Assembly (NCBI GenBank): GCA_902572945.1
Contig: CACGHU010000003.1
Span: 1 to 49,518, forward strand
Length of the DNA stretch: 49,518 bases
Direction of reading: 5' to 3'
Origin: an uncultured Pelagibacteraceae bacterium
GTDB lineage: Bacteria > Pseudomonadota > Alphaproteobacteria > Pelagibacterales > Pelagibacteraceae
The stretch's first letter is position 1. Each line of letters opens with the position of its first letter. Below, in pieces: positions 37,856 through 47,518 of this stretch. Below the pieces are notes generated by a model that made no database searches, was not told the origin of the DNA, and worked only from the letters and a program-made list of their open reading frames with translations. Made by a program: the position numbers and the translations under genes.

Positions 37856-38809
37856 ATGATAACAAAAAAAATACTTATATTTGGAGCCAGTGGACAAGTT
37901 GGAAGGTATTGTATAAGAAGATTTGTCAAAAATAATTACAAAGTAATAGCTGTAACCAGAAACTCACATAAAAAAGGATATATCCTTAAAACCCAAGCTC
38001 CTATTGGATACATAGACATTATTGAGGCTAATATATTTGATGAACAAAAATTAAAAGATTTAATATCAAGCGTCGATGTTTGTGTAAATCTAATAGGTAT
38101 TCTGCATGAAAAAGGAAGGATAAGTACTTTTAAAAATATACACTCAGTTTTTCCGAAAAAATTGGCGGAAATTTGTAATTTTTTTAACGTTAAACTAGTT
38201 CATATTTCAGCTCTAGGTTTAGAAAATGCGCACGATTCTAAATATGCAAAAAGTAAAATTACTGGCGAAAATTCGATAAGAAATATTTTACCTTCTGCTA
38301 CAATTATCAAACCATCTTTAGTTTATAGTGTTGACGATAATTTTACTACAAAGTTTATGAGTTTATTAAGTTTGTTACCTATATTCCCGTTATATTACGG
38401 AGGTAAAACTAAATTTACACCAATTCATGTTTCCGAATTAGCAGAATTAATATTTTATGTAATTTCTAAAGAACTATACTCAAAAAATATAGAGGCCTTA
38501 GGCCCCGAAATATTAACTTTTAAAGATATTTTAAGAATACTTATGAGATGTATAAAAAAAAAATGCATACTCTTGCCTCTACCATTGCCATTGGCAAAAG
38601 GATCAGCATTTTTAATGAACTTTTTACCTAATCCTCCAATTACTATTGATCAAATTAAATTATTAAATTATGACAACATAAAATCTGAAAAAGGTTTCAC
38701 TAATTTTGATATTGGATGTCCAAGTAAAATAAAGTTTGAAGAAGCGGTTACTAAATATGCATATAATTGGACGGAAGGGGGTCAGTATTCAAACTTTTTA
38801 AAAAAATAA
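37856..38809 (+). CDS. NAD(P)-binding protein, complex I NDUFA9/39-kDa-subunit-like SDR family
   Basis: ILIFGASGQVGRYCIRRFVKNNYKVIAVTRN, CVNLIGILHEKG, VHISALG; ATG at 37856 preferred over TTG at 37850. Confidence 0.8.
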   Translation: MITKKILIFGASGQVGRYCIRRFVKNNYKVIAVTRNSHKKGYILKTQAPIGYIDIIEANIFDEQKLKDLISSVDVCVNLIGILHEKGRISTFKNIHSVFPKKLAEICNFFNVKLVHISALGLENAHDSKYAKSKITGENSIRNILPSATIIKPSLVYSVDDNFTTKFMSLLSLLPIFPLYYGGKTKFTPIHVSELAELIFYVISKELYSKNIEALGPEILTFKDILRILMRCIKKKCILLPLPLPLAKGSAFLMNFLPNPPITIDQIKLLNYDNIKSEKGFTNFDIGCPSKIKFEEAVTKYAYNWTEGGQYSNFLKK

Positions 38810-38821
38810 AAAGAAAAAATT

Positions 38822-39061
38822 ATGATAATAATTATTTATATTTTAATATTTTTAATACTTGTCTTTGTAGCTTTTATTGGTTTTAAGGCAGCCAGTTCTG
38901 GAATTGAAGCAAAGCAGAGAAATAAATTAAATAGAACAATTACGAAAAATTCAAAAAAAAATATTACTAAGGATTTATCTAAATTAAATCATCTTTTTAA
39001 ATCTGGAGCAATTACAAAAAAAGAATTTCAAATAGCAAAAAATAAAATTCTTAGAAATTAA
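38822..39061 (+). CDS. small membrane protein with SHOCT-like C-terminus
   Basis: N-terminal TM; C-terminal LSKLNHLFKSGAITKKEFQIAKNKIL resembles the SHOCT motif. Confidence 0.65.
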   Translation: MIIIIYILIFLILVFVAFIGFKAASSGIEAKQRNKLNRTITKNSKKNITKDLSKLNHLFKSGAITKKEFQIAKNKILRN

Positions 39062-39570
39062 GCTGATTTTATTTTTTTTTCAATAAACTTTGGCACCTCT
39101 TCATCTTTATCAACTGATTCTTCTTTTTTGCCTTTGGGTTGAAAAGCATAGAGTAGATGTAATTTACAATAAGAGAAGTCTTTTAAGGATTTCCTTCCAC
39201 AGAAATAAAATGAACTCTCATCAGGATGACCAATCGGCCATTTGCATGAATTATCGTCTAGCTCTTCAAGCTGCTTGGGATTCTCAGGTTCAAAATTGCT
39301 CTCAATTAATAAAGATTTAAATTTCGATCTTGATAATCTTTTTTTTCCTACACCTTTAGTTTCTGTAATGTTATTATCCAAGTTCTTAATAGAATTATTA
39401 TCTTTAAAACTTTTATTTTTAAGTTTCGCTGAAAGGTTTAATCTATGTGCTTTACCTATGACAGCGTTTCGGCTAATTCCCCCAATAATTTCAGCTATTT
39501 GGCTAGCTGTTTTTCCTTTCCCCCATAAATCTTTTAAAATTTTTACTTTTTCATCAGTCCACATATACAC
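39058..39570 (-). CDS. gcrA: GcrA cell cycle regulator
   Basis: MWTDEKVKILKDLWGKGKTASQIAEIIGGISRNAVIGKAHRLNL; C-terminal CKWPIGHPDESSFYFCGRKSLKDFSYCKLH. Confidence 0.96.
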   Translation of the reverse strand: MYMWTDEKVKILKDLWGKGKTASQIAEIIGGISRNAVIGKAHRLNLSAKLKNKSFKDNNSIKNLDNNITETKGVGKKRLSRSKFKSLLIESNFEPENPKQLEELDDNSCKWPIGHPDESSFYFCGRKSLKDFSYCKLHLLYAFQPKGKKEESVDKDEEVPKFIEKKIKSA

Positions 39571-39688
39571 TACATATTGTGTTTTTTTTTTTAAACAATA
39601 CTATATAAACACATATAAAAATCCGAAAAACAAGATTTAATTTTGTTTTTTCAACAAATTTAAAAAAAAGATATAGAAATGTAAATCT

Positions 39689-40501
39689 ATGGTTGAAATA
39701 CAAAAAAAATATAATTTAAAAGTAAATAAATTTGGTTTTATTAATTTTGTTGGCTTCATATCGCTATATTCTCGTGAATGTAGCAGATTTTTTGTGGTAT
39801 GGGCACAAACTCTTTTATCGCCATTAGTATCAAGTTTGCTTTTTTTGTCAGTGCTAAGTCTTGCGTTAGGCAATGAAAGAGGAGATGTATTAGATCATTC
39901 TTTTATTATTTTCTTAGCACCTGGACTAATTATCCAATCAATGATGCTCCAAAGTTTTTCTCATTCAACTAGTTCTTTGATGATATCAAAAATGCAAGGC
40001 AATATAGTTGATATTTTATATGCCCCTCTATCAGCATTTGAAGTATCAATTTCCATTATTTTAGCTGCTGTTACTAGAAGTATAATTATAGGCATTGTTT
40101 CAACTTTAGTTTTTTTTTTAATTGTGGATTTAAAAATTTCAAATTTTATTTATATTTTTTTTTCAGCATTTTTTGGATCTTTTTTTATTGGGAGTCTAGG
40201 TTTTGTAACAGGCTTGTGGGCTACAAAATTTGATCACACAGCTACTATTACAAACTTTATAATTACTCCGTTAGCTTTTTTGTCTGGTGTATTTTATACA
40301 ATAGATAGATTACCATCTATTTTCCAAACAATTAGTTATTATAATCCTTTTTTCCATATAATTAATATCTTTAGATTTGGATTTTTAGGTGTATCAGATG
40401 GAGAAATGTTGTTTGGAATGATTTATCTACCATTGCTATCTTTTATTGCATGGTTTGTTGCATACACTCTTTATAAAAATGGATATAAAATTAAAACTTA
40501 A
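39689..40501 (+). CDS. ABC-2 type transporter permease
   Basis: Six-TM permease, VWAQTLLSPLVSSLLFLSVL, FLAPGLIIQSMMLQSFSHSTSSLMISKMQGNIVDILYAPLS, FLSGVFYTIDRLP. Confidence 0.88.
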   Translation: MVEIQKKYNLKVNKFGFINFVGFISLYSRECSRFFVVWAQTLLSPLVSSLLFLSVLSLALGNERGDVLDHSFIIFLAPGLIIQSMMLQSFSHSTSSLMISKMQGNIVDILYAPLSAFEVSISIILAAVTRSIIIGIVSTLVFFLIVDLKISNFIYIFFSAFFGSFFIGSLGFVTGLWATKFDHTATITNFIITPLAFLSGVFYTIDRLPSIFQTISYYNPFFHIINIFRFGFLGVSDGEMLFGMIYLPLLSFIAWFVAYTLYKNGYKIKT

Positions 40502-41668
40502 ATGTCATATTTAGCAAATAATTATAACCGAAGAAAAATTTCGTTTAAAAGTGGAAAAGGAAGTTTTTTGTATTCCTCAAAAGGTATTAAGTATTTGGAT
40601 TTTATACAAGGAATTGCAGTAAATTCTTTAGGGCATTCTAATCCATATTTAAATAAAGCTTTATCTTACCAATCTAAAAAGGTCTGGCATGTGTCAAATG
40701 CATTTGAAATTCCAGAAGGTGAAAAACTTGCTAAAAGACTTTCTAAAAATTCATTCGCACAACATGTAATATTTCAAAACTCAGGAGCAGAAGCTACAGA
40801 AGTAGCAATTAAAGTTGCAAGAAAATATTTTTATACAAAAAAAAAATTTGATAAAAATAGAATTCTTTGTATTAAAAATTCATTTCATGGGAGAACTCTT
40901 GCTGCTATTCATGCAAGTGGATCAAAAAAAATGACAGAAGGTTTTGGTCCAAAAATTCCTGGTTTCGACCACTTTATATTTGGTAATCATGAATCTTTAA
41001 AAAAATCTATTACAAAAAAGACAGCAGCAGTTATGGTAGAACCTATAATGGGTGAAGGTGGTGTTAAAGTAATACCAAAATGGTGTTTAAAGGGTTTAAG
41101 AAAAATTTGCGACGAGAAAAATATATTATTAATTTGTGATGAGGTTCAGAGTGGAGTAGGTAGATCGGGTAAGCTTTTTGCATTTGAACACTCGGGAATA
41201 AGACCTGATATAGTACCTATAGCAAAAGGTATAGGTGGAGGTTTTCCCCTAGGTGCAGTTTTGATGAATAAAAAAGTGTCAATAGGCATGACTCCTGGAT
41301 CTCACGGTTCAACATTTGGCGGAAATCCGTTGGCTATGAGTATAGGGAATGCAGTATTAGACAAAGTTTTAAAAAAAAATTTTTTAAAAGGTGTTCAAAA
41401 AATTTCGAATTACTTTTTGAGAGAACTAAAAAAAATTAAAAAAGAATATCCTGAATTAATTAAGGAAGTTAGAGGTGTAGGATTATTAATTGGAATTCAA
41501 CTTTATGAAGATCAAACAAAATTCATTCAAAACCTTGAAAAAAATAGACTATTGGTAACTAAGGCAGCTGAAAATGTTATAAGAATTCTACCTCCTTTAA
41601 ATGTAAAAAAATCAGAGGTAGATTTATCTATTAAAATCATAAAAAAAGTTTGCAAACAATATAAATAA
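40502..41668 (+). CDS. argD: acetylornithine aminotransferase
   Basis: YLDFIQGIAVNSLGHSNP, FQNSGAEATEVAIK, SFHGRTLAA, ICDEVQSGVGRSGKLFAFE, GSHGSTFGGNPLAM. Confidence 0.95.
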   Translation: MSYLANNYNRRKISFKSGKGSFLYSSKGIKYLDFIQGIAVNSLGHSNPYLNKALSYQSKKVWHVSNAFEIPEGEKLAKRLSKNSFAQHVIFQNSGAEATEVAIKVARKYFYTKKKFDKNRILCIKNSFHGRTLAAIHASGSKKMTEGFGPKIPGFDHFIFGNHESLKKSITKKTAAVMVEPIMGEGGVKVIPKWCLKGLRKICDEKNILLICDEVQSGVGRSGKLFAFEHSGIRPDIVPIAKGIGGGFPLGAVLMNKKVSIGMTPGSHGSTFGGNPLAMSIGNAVLDKVLKKNFLKGVQKISNYFLRELKKIKKEYPELIKEVRGVGLLIGIQLYEDQTKFIQNLEKNRLLVTKAAENVIRILPPLNVKKSEVDLSIKIIKKVCKQYK

Positions 41669-41669
41669 G

Positions 41670-42596
41670 ATGAAACATTTTATTAACTTAAAGGATATTG
41701 AGTCTGAAGATCTAAAAAAGATTTTAACCGATGCAAAAAAAAGAAAATATAAAAGAAAAAATCTTAATAAACTTGATATAGATAAAGACTATCCTTTAAA
41801 AGGAAAAATTTTAATTCAAATGTTCGAAAAACCAAGCTTAAGAACTAGAATGAGTTTTTATTTAGCTATCAGACAATTGGGTGGGGGAACAATTACTTTA
41901 AGATCAAACGAACTTCATTTGGGCAAAGGTGGAGAAAGTTTAGCTGATACAGCAAAAATTCTCTCTACTTACGGAGATGGGTTTATGCTAAGAACAGATA
42001 GTGACAAAAAAATTTCCGAATTTGTAAAGTACATAAAAATACCGTTAATAAATGGATTAAGCCCCTCATCTCACCCAACACAAGTTCTTTCAGATATATT
42101 TACAGTTGAGGAAATTAAAAAAAAACCAATATCAAAACTTAATATCTGTTGGATAGGAGATTCTAACAATGTGCTCAATAGTTTAATTGCTGCTTCTGTA
42201 AAATTTTCATTTAAATTAAATATTGGTTGTCCAAAAAAATATACACCAAAAAAATCTGTATTAGATTGGGTAAAAAAAAATAAAAAAAAGGTTTTTATTT
42301 TTGACGACCCAAAAAAAGCAGTGAAAAATGCAGATGTTGTTTTTTCTGATAAGGTTATATCACTAAATGATAAAGTAGACGTTCAAAAGAAAACTAAAGA
42401 ATTTAAAAAATTTTATATAAATACTAACTTGTTAAAATTAGCACCCAAAAGTATATTTTTACATTGCCTTCCTAGAGGAAACGAAGTTTCAGATAATGTA
42501 TTTTTAGGAAAAAAATCGCATGTTTGGCAGCAAGCTTTAAATAGAGTTCATGTCCAAAAAAGCATTCTTATGTACTGTTTTAATAAATTAAGGTAA
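41670..42596 (+). CDS. argF: ornithine carbamoyltransferase
   Basis: FEKPSLRTRMSF, LSPSSHPTQVLSDIFT, FLHCLPRGNEVSDNVF. Confidence 0.96.
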   Translation: MKHFINLKDIESEDLKKILTDAKKRKYKRKNLNKLDIDKDYPLKGKILIQMFEKPSLRTRMSFYLAIRQLGGGTITLRSNELHLGKGGESLADTAKILSTYGDGFMLRTDSDKKISEFVKYIKIPLINGLSPSSHPTQVLSDIFTVEEIKKKPISKLNICWIGDSNNVLNSLIAASVKFSFKLNIGCPKKYTPKKSVLDWVKKNKKKVFIFDDPKKAVKNADVVFSDKVISLNDKVDVQKKTKEFKKFYINTNLLKLAPKSIFLHCLPRGNEVSDNVFLGKKSHVWQQALNRVHVQKSILMYCFNKLR

Positions 42597-43121
42597 TTCT
42601 TTAGGTTGACTACTGTTCTGATTTAAATAGAGCATTACAGATGCTCTATCTTTTTCATCTTTAAGTCCAGCGAACCCCATTTTATTTCCTTTGATCCATT
42701 TAGATGGTTTAACTAAAAATCCGTTCATTTCTTCCCAGTTCCATTCCTTTTTATATTCTGAGAGTGCTTTTGAATATTTGTAGTCAGATACAGCACCAAC
42801 TGGCCTAAACATAACATTCCACAGTTTTGGACCGATATTATTTCCACCACCTTCTTTAATGCTGTGGCAAGCTTTGCATTTTTTAAATACTTTTTGGCCG
42901 TGCTCAATATTTCCAAGGGCTAAAAGTGCTGATATGTCTAAATCACTCTCAGTACTTGCCATAGAAGCTTGTCCATCTACATCAGTCGACTCAACTTTAT
43001 ATGCTGCAACTGTTGGACTATCTACAGTAAACACATAGTCAGAGATTTTACCAATACCAATTATTACTAAAATAGTAATCAATATTGCTGCTATTATTTT
43101 GTTAAATTCAAACGAATCCAT
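42588..43121 (-). CDS. membrane-anchored class I cytochrome c (c552/CycM-like)
   Basis: N-terminal TM; KCKACHSIKEGGGNNIGPKLWNVMFRPVG (CxxCH), KMGFAGLKDEKDRASVMLYL. Confidence 0.92.
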   Translation of the reverse strand: MDSFEFNKIIAAILITILVIIGIGKISDYVFTVDSPTVAAYKVESTDVDGQASMASTESDLDISALLALGNIEHGQKVFKKCKACHSIKEGGGNNIGPKLWNVMFRPVGAVSDYKYSKALSEYKKEWNWEEMNGFLVKPSKWIKGNKMGFAGLKDEKDRASVMLYLNQNSSQPKELP

Positions 43122-43190
43122 TTTGTAAATATAATGTTTGAACGTATAACATGTAAATTGTTAAATTACCTAATTTTAAATTAATGATTT

Positions 43191-43207
43191 TGCGTCTGTT
43201 AGACGCA
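43191..43207. promoter_or_regulatory. 7-bp perfect inverted repeat upstream of kdsB
   Basis: TGCGTCT-GTT-AGACGCA between divergent cytochrome c and kdsB genes. Confidence 0.4.
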
Positions 43208-43222
43208 TAAAGTATATTGATT

Positions 43223-43963
43223 ATGAGCAACACATTAATAATAATACCCTCACGAATGTCTGCAAAAAGACTTCCTGGTAAGCCATTATTAAAAATTAAG
43301 GGTAAATCAATTATTACACGCGTATTTAAGAAGGCAAAAGAAAGTAGAATTGGTGATGTAGTGGTTGCAACTGAGGATAAGGTTATTGTGAATGAAGTAA
43401 ATAGAAATGGTGGTATAGCAATTTTAACATCAAAGAAACATAAATCAGGGACAGATAGAATTTGGGAAGCTTTTCAAAAAATTAAAGATAAAAAAATTAA
43501 ATATATTATAAATTTACAGGGAGATGAACCATTGATTGATGTTAATGATATAAAAAATTTAAATAAACTAGCTATAAAAAATAAGTTTAATATAGCCACA
43601 TTGGCAACAAAAATTAAAAATAAAAAGATACTTAATGACAAGAATATTGTAAAAGTTGCAACTAAAAGAAATATAGGTTACCAAAATCCACAAAAAGCAA
43701 TCAGTTTTTATAGGGCATTAAAAAATAATGAATCTAAAAAGCTTTACCATCATATAGGCATATATCAATATAGTGTAACTGCTTTAAAAAAATTTTTTAA
43801 TTTGAAAAGATCTACAAATGAGAAAAAAAATAAGCTTGAACAATTAAGAGCTTTAGATAATAAAATACCAATTTACGTAATCTTGGCTAAAAAAAATGTA
43901 GTAGGCATAGATACAAAAGAAGATTATATAGAGTTAAAAAGAATGTTTAAATATAAAACATAA
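43223..43963 (+). CDS. kdsB: 3-deoxy-manno-octulosonate cytidylyltransferase
   Basis: IIPSRMSAKRLPGKPLLKIKGKSII, NLQGDEPLID, HHIGIYQYS; ATG at 43223 preferred over TTG 43217. Confidence 0.94.
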   Translation: MSNTLIIIPSRMSAKRLPGKPLLKIKGKSIITRVFKKAKESRIGDVVVATEDKVIVNEVNRNGGIAILTSKKHKSGTDRIWEAFQKIKDKKIKYIINLQGDEPLIDVNDIKNLNKLAIKNKFNIATLATKIKNKKILNDKNIVKVATKRNIGYQNPQKAISFYRALKNNESKKLYHHIGIYQYSVTALKKFFNLKRSTNEKKNKLEQLRALDNKIPIYVILAKKNVVGIDTKEDYIELKRMFKYKT

Positions 43964-44797
43964 ATGAAAATTTTATATCAAGGGAACGAAGGAGCATATT
44001 CACAATTAGCTGCAGTAGAAATATTCCCTGATGCAAAACTAATTTCATGTAAAACTTTTGAAGAGTGTTTCAAAAAATGTATTGATGATGAAAATTTGAG
44101 AGCAATAATTCCAATTGAAAACTCAATTGCTGGAAGAGTGGCTGATATTCAATATTTAATGAATAAATATAAATTACAAATATATGCTGAACACTTTCAC
44201 CGGGTATCTCATAATTTAATTGCAAGACCTGGTGTAAAAATGGATGATTTAAAATATGTTAGATCACATTCACAAGCTATTTCTCAGTGTCAAAAATTAA
44301 TTAATGAACACAGATTAGAACCTATAATTGCTGCGGACACTGCAGGAAGCGCAAAATATATTAGTGAAAATCAAGTTAAAGATGAAGCAGCTATAGCATC
44401 TACACTAGCTGCTAAAATCTATAATTTGGAAGTTCTAAAAAATAATATAGAAGATGATAATAAAAATGTTACACGTTTTTTATTTATGGGAAAAAAAATT
44501 AAGCACCCAGAATTTAAAAAAAATGATAAATTTATTACAAGTTGTATTTTTAAAGTAAAAGATAAACCAGCAGCCCTTTATAAGTGTTTAGGTGGTTTTG
44601 CAACCAATGATGTGTCATTAAGTAAGTTAGAGAGTTTTTCTGACCAAAGTAGTTTTGAACAATACCTATTTTTATGTGATATAGTTGGACATATCGAAGA
44701 TCCAAAAGTTCAAAAATCTTTAGAGGAACTGGGATTTCATACTTTAAGCCTTGAAATACTTGGAGTCTATGACGCAAGTAAATTTAGAAATTTGTAA
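43964..44797 (+). CDS. pheA: prephenate dehydratase
   Basis: YQGNEGAYSQLAAVEIFP, IPIENSIAGRVADIQYLM, KNVTRFLFMG, ACT domain with LSKLESF. Confidence 0.96.
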   Translation: MKILYQGNEGAYSQLAAVEIFPDAKLISCKTFEECFKKCIDDENLRAIIPIENSIAGRVADIQYLMNKYKLQIYAEHFHRVSHNLIARPGVKMDDLKYVRSHSQAISQCQKLINEHRLEPIIAADTAGSAKYISENQVKDEAAIASTLAAKIYNLEVLKNNIEDDNKNVTRFLFMGKKIKHPEFKKNDKFITSCIFKVKDKPAALYKCLGGFATNDVSLSKLESFSDQSSFEQYLFLCDIVGHIEDPKVQKSLEELGFHTLSLEILGVYDASKFRNL

Positions 44798-44815
44798 TAT
44801 TGAAGATTTTGAAGG

Positions 44816-44845
44816 TTGAAGATTGAATTTTTTTACTGATATAAT
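44816..44845 (+). promoter_or_regulatory. candidate ffs promoter (-35 TTGAAG, 18-nt spacer, -10 TATAAT)
   Basis: TTGAAG 44816-44821; TATAAT 44840-44845; SRP RNA 5' end GGAG begins 7 nt after the -10. Confidence 0.6.
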
Positions 44846-44851
44846 AGATTT

Positions 44852-44935
44852 GGAGGCTAGAGGTGGATTCTGCTTGAACCCGATCAGATCTTAACAGAAG
44901 CAGTCGTAAAGACAGACTTTCAGGTTCTAGTCTCC
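44852..44935 (+). ncRNA. ffs: small bacterial signal recognition particle RNA (4.5S)
   Basis: GGAGGCTAGA...TCTAGTCTCC terminal pairing; domain IV GAACCCGATCAGATCTTAACAGAAGCAGTCGTAA matches the conserved CAGGUC-loop-GAAGCAG element; located just before dnaX. Confidence 0.9.
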
Positions 44936-44945
44936 TGATAAAATT

Positions 44946-46595
44946 ATGGATGTAAAGTCAAAAGTTTTAGCTTTAAAATATAGACCGGTAGTTTTTGAGG
45001 ATATAATTGGTCAAAAAATAATTTGCGATACAATTTTTAATTCAATTAAAAATAATAAAACGCCGAATGCTTATTTGTTTACAGGTATAAGAGGAATTGG
45101 AAAAACAACATTTGCAAGAATAGTTGCAAAAGCATTAAATTGTAAAAATCAAGTTGAAAAACTATGTAAAACAGAATTATGTGATAGTTGTTTATCGATC
45201 GCAAATTCCAATAATATCGATGTTATTGAAATAGATGCAGCAAGCAAAACATCTGTTGAGGATGTTAGAGATTTAATTGATTTATCACGGTACGGGCCAA
45301 CTAATTCAAAATATAAAATCTTTATAATTGATGAAGTACACATGCTTAGTAAGCAAGCATTTAACGCATTATTAAAAACATTAGAAGAACCACCAATGTA
45401 TGAAACTGGTGGTGGATTAAAATTTATATTTGCAACCACTGAAATTAAAAAAATACCTGTCACGGTTTTATCAAGATGTCAAAGATTTGATTTATCAAGA
45501 GTTAGATCGGAAGAGCTATTTAAGTATATAAAAAAGATATGTGAATTAGAGAATGGCAATATTGCAGATGATGCTTTGAAACTAATAGTAAAAATATCTG
45601 AAGGCTCAGTAAGAGATTCTTTATCTTTGTTAGATAGAGCTTTATTATCAAATGAGAATGATAAAAAACTACAATTATCAGATGTACAAAAAATATTTGG
45701 TTATTTTGATAAATCTTACTTAATTGAATTATTTGAACATATATTCAATGCTGACCAAAATAAAGTAATTAAGATTTATCGAAATATATATAATCAAGGC
45801 GTGGAACCAAAAATATTTTTAAATGATTTTTTAGAAATATTATATTATTTAAAAAATATTAATTATTTTGAAAAAGATTCAAATAATTTTGATTTAAACA
45901 ATGAGGAGTTTGAGAAAATTAAAAAAATTTCGAATGATTTAAATAATGAAATACTAATATTATTTTGGCAATTTACAATCAAGACTTTAGAGGAGTTAAA
46001 TTTAGTTGTCGATCAAAATATATCTATCGAAATGTTCCTTATACGGTTGCTTCATATAAGATCCATCAAAACCCAAACATCTAATGATAGCCACAATGTG
46101 GAATTAAAAATAGACAATCAAAACACTTTAATAGAAAGAAAAAAAAAATCAGAGCCTATAAATCAAATCAAAAATATTATTCAGGAAAAAGATTTAAAAA
46201 AGCCTGACATAAAAAATAAAGTTGAAGATATTAAAATTAAAAGTTTCAATGATTTAATAAAACTTTGTAATACTAAAAAAGAGATTAAATTAAAATATGA
46301 ACTCGAAAATAATGTAAATCTCGTAAGTTTTGAACATGGAAGAATGGAAATTTCCATTAATGAAAAGTTAGAAAAAGATTTTATAAAAATCCTTTCTACA
46401 AAGTTATTAGAATGGACAAATGAAAGATGGATGATTACGTTATCAAAAAAAATTGGTGAAAAGTCTAAAAAAGAATATGAGGCTGACACTAAAAAAAAAC
46501 TTTTTGAAGATGCAAAAAAAACGGAGGCTTATAATAAGTTTTTACAAACTTTTTCAGATGCTGAATTAGTTGAAATTGAGAACAAAGATGAATGA
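44946..46595 (+). CDS. dnaX: DNA polymerase III subunit gamma/tau
   Basis: LALKYRPVVFEDIIGQ, LFTGIRGIGKTTFARIVAKALNC, IIDEVHMLSKQAFNALLKTLEEPP. Confidence 0.97.
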   Translation: MDVKSKVLALKYRPVVFEDIIGQKIICDTIFNSIKNNKTPNAYLFTGIRGIGKTTFARIVAKALNCKNQVEKLCKTELCDSCLSIANSNNIDVIEIDAASKTSVEDVRDLIDLSRYGPTNSKYKIFIIDEVHMLSKQAFNALLKTLEEPPMYETGGGLKFIFATTEIKKIPVTVLSRCQRFDLSRVRSEELFKYIKKICELENGNIADDALKLIVKISEGSVRDSLSLLDRALLSNENDKKLQLSDVQKIFGYFDKSYLIELFEHIFNADQNKVIKIYRNIYNQGVEPKIFLNDFLEILYYLKNINYFEKDSNNFDLNNEEFEKIKKISNDLNNEILILFWQFTIKTLEELNLVVDQNISIEMFLIRLLHIRSIKTQTSNDSHNVELKIDNQNTLIERKKKSEPINQIKNIIQEKDLKKPDIKNKVEDIKIKSFNDLIKLCNTKKEIKLKYELENNVNLVSFEHGRMEISINEKLEKDFIKILSTKLLEWTNERWMITLSKKIGEKSKKEYEADTKKKLFEDAKKTEAYNKFLQTFSDAELVEIENKDE

Positions 46596-46905
46596 TTTTT
46601 CTAAAATATTAGATAAGGCAAAAGAATTAGAGGAAAAAATGAGAGAAAGCCAAGATAATATTAAAAAAATTTCTGTCGAAGGAACTTCAGGCACTGACTC
46701 TGTAAAAGTTACTTTAAATGGTAATGGAGAAATGGTTAAAATTTTTATCTCTCCTGAAACACTTAAGGAGGAAAAAATGATTATAGAAGATCTGATAACT
46801 GCCGCTCATAATAATGCCAAGGAAAAGCTTAAAGCCAAAACATCAGAGGAAATATCAAAAGCAACAGGTGGATTTGGTATTCCTGGATTTAAGTGGCCAT
46901 TATAA
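46588..46905 (+). CDS. ybaB: nucleoid-associated protein YbaB/EbfC family
   Basis: MNDFSKILDKAKELEEKMRESQDNI...VKVTLNGNGEM; ATG 46588 preferred; dnaX-ybaB-recR order. Confidence 0.93.
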   Translation: MNDFSKILDKAKELEEKMRESQDNIKKISVEGTSGTDSVKVTLNGNGEMVKIFISPETLKEEKMIIEDLITAAHNNAKEKLKAKTSEEISKATGGFGIPGFKWPL

Positions 46906-46909
46906 ACCT

Positions 46910-47518
46910 ATGCAAAATTTAAATGAAATAACTGAACTTATCAAAATAATCTCCAAACTTCCTGGATTAGGACCAAAATCAGCTAGAAGAATTATTCTTA
47001 AATTAATTTCTAACAGAGAAAATATACTTAAACCCATGATAAGAGCATTAAATGAAACTAATATAAATATCTCAAGATGTGAAAAATGCGGATCATTAAA
47101 ATCTATTAATAATTGCAGTAATTGTAATCAGCAGAATAAACAAATAAAGAAAATCTGTATTGTGGAAAATTTGGCAGACCAATGGAGTATAGAGTCTTCA
47201 AATATTTTTGATGGATATTTTCATGTTTTAGGTGGTACAATTAGCTCGTCATCTAATTCTAAAGAAAACCTTTTGATAAATTCTCTTTTACAAAAAGTAG
47301 AGAAGGAGAAAATCGAGGAAGTAATTATAGCAACTAGTGCCACTGTAGAAGGCCAAACTACAGCGTACTATATCAAGGATAGTCTTAAAAATTTCAAAGT
47401 AAAAGTTTCCAAGTTAGGCCTCGGAATACCTATAGGTGGTGAAATAGAGAATTTAGACGACGGCACACTTCACTCAGCTTTTAAAAATAGAGAAGGACTA
47501 GATCCGGGATCAGATTGA
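46910..47518 (+). CDS. recR: recombination protein RecR
   Basis: ELIKIISKLPGLGPKSARRIILKLI, CEKCGSLKSINNCSNC, Toprim region YHVLGGTISS..., GLGIPIGGEIENLDDGTL; ATG 46910 preferred over ORF-track start 46814. Confidence 0.95.
   Translation: MQNLNEITELIKIISKLPGLGPKSARRIILKLISNRENILKPMIRALNETNINISRCEKCGSLKSINNCSNCNQQNKQIKKICIVENLADQWSIESSNIFDGYFHVLGGTISSSSNSKENLLINSLLQKVEKEKIEEVIIATSATVEGQTTAYYIKDSLKNFKVKVSKLGLGIPIGGEIENLDDGTLHSAFKNREGLDPGSD

Noticed and set aside
44800-44828. Repeated TTGAAG/ATTGAA units between pheA and ffs
   Set aside because: Irregular spacing; one copy is better explained as the ffs -35 element.
45149-46489. Minus-strand ORFs opposite dnaX
   Set aside because: Antisense to a clear dnaX gene; no independent support.
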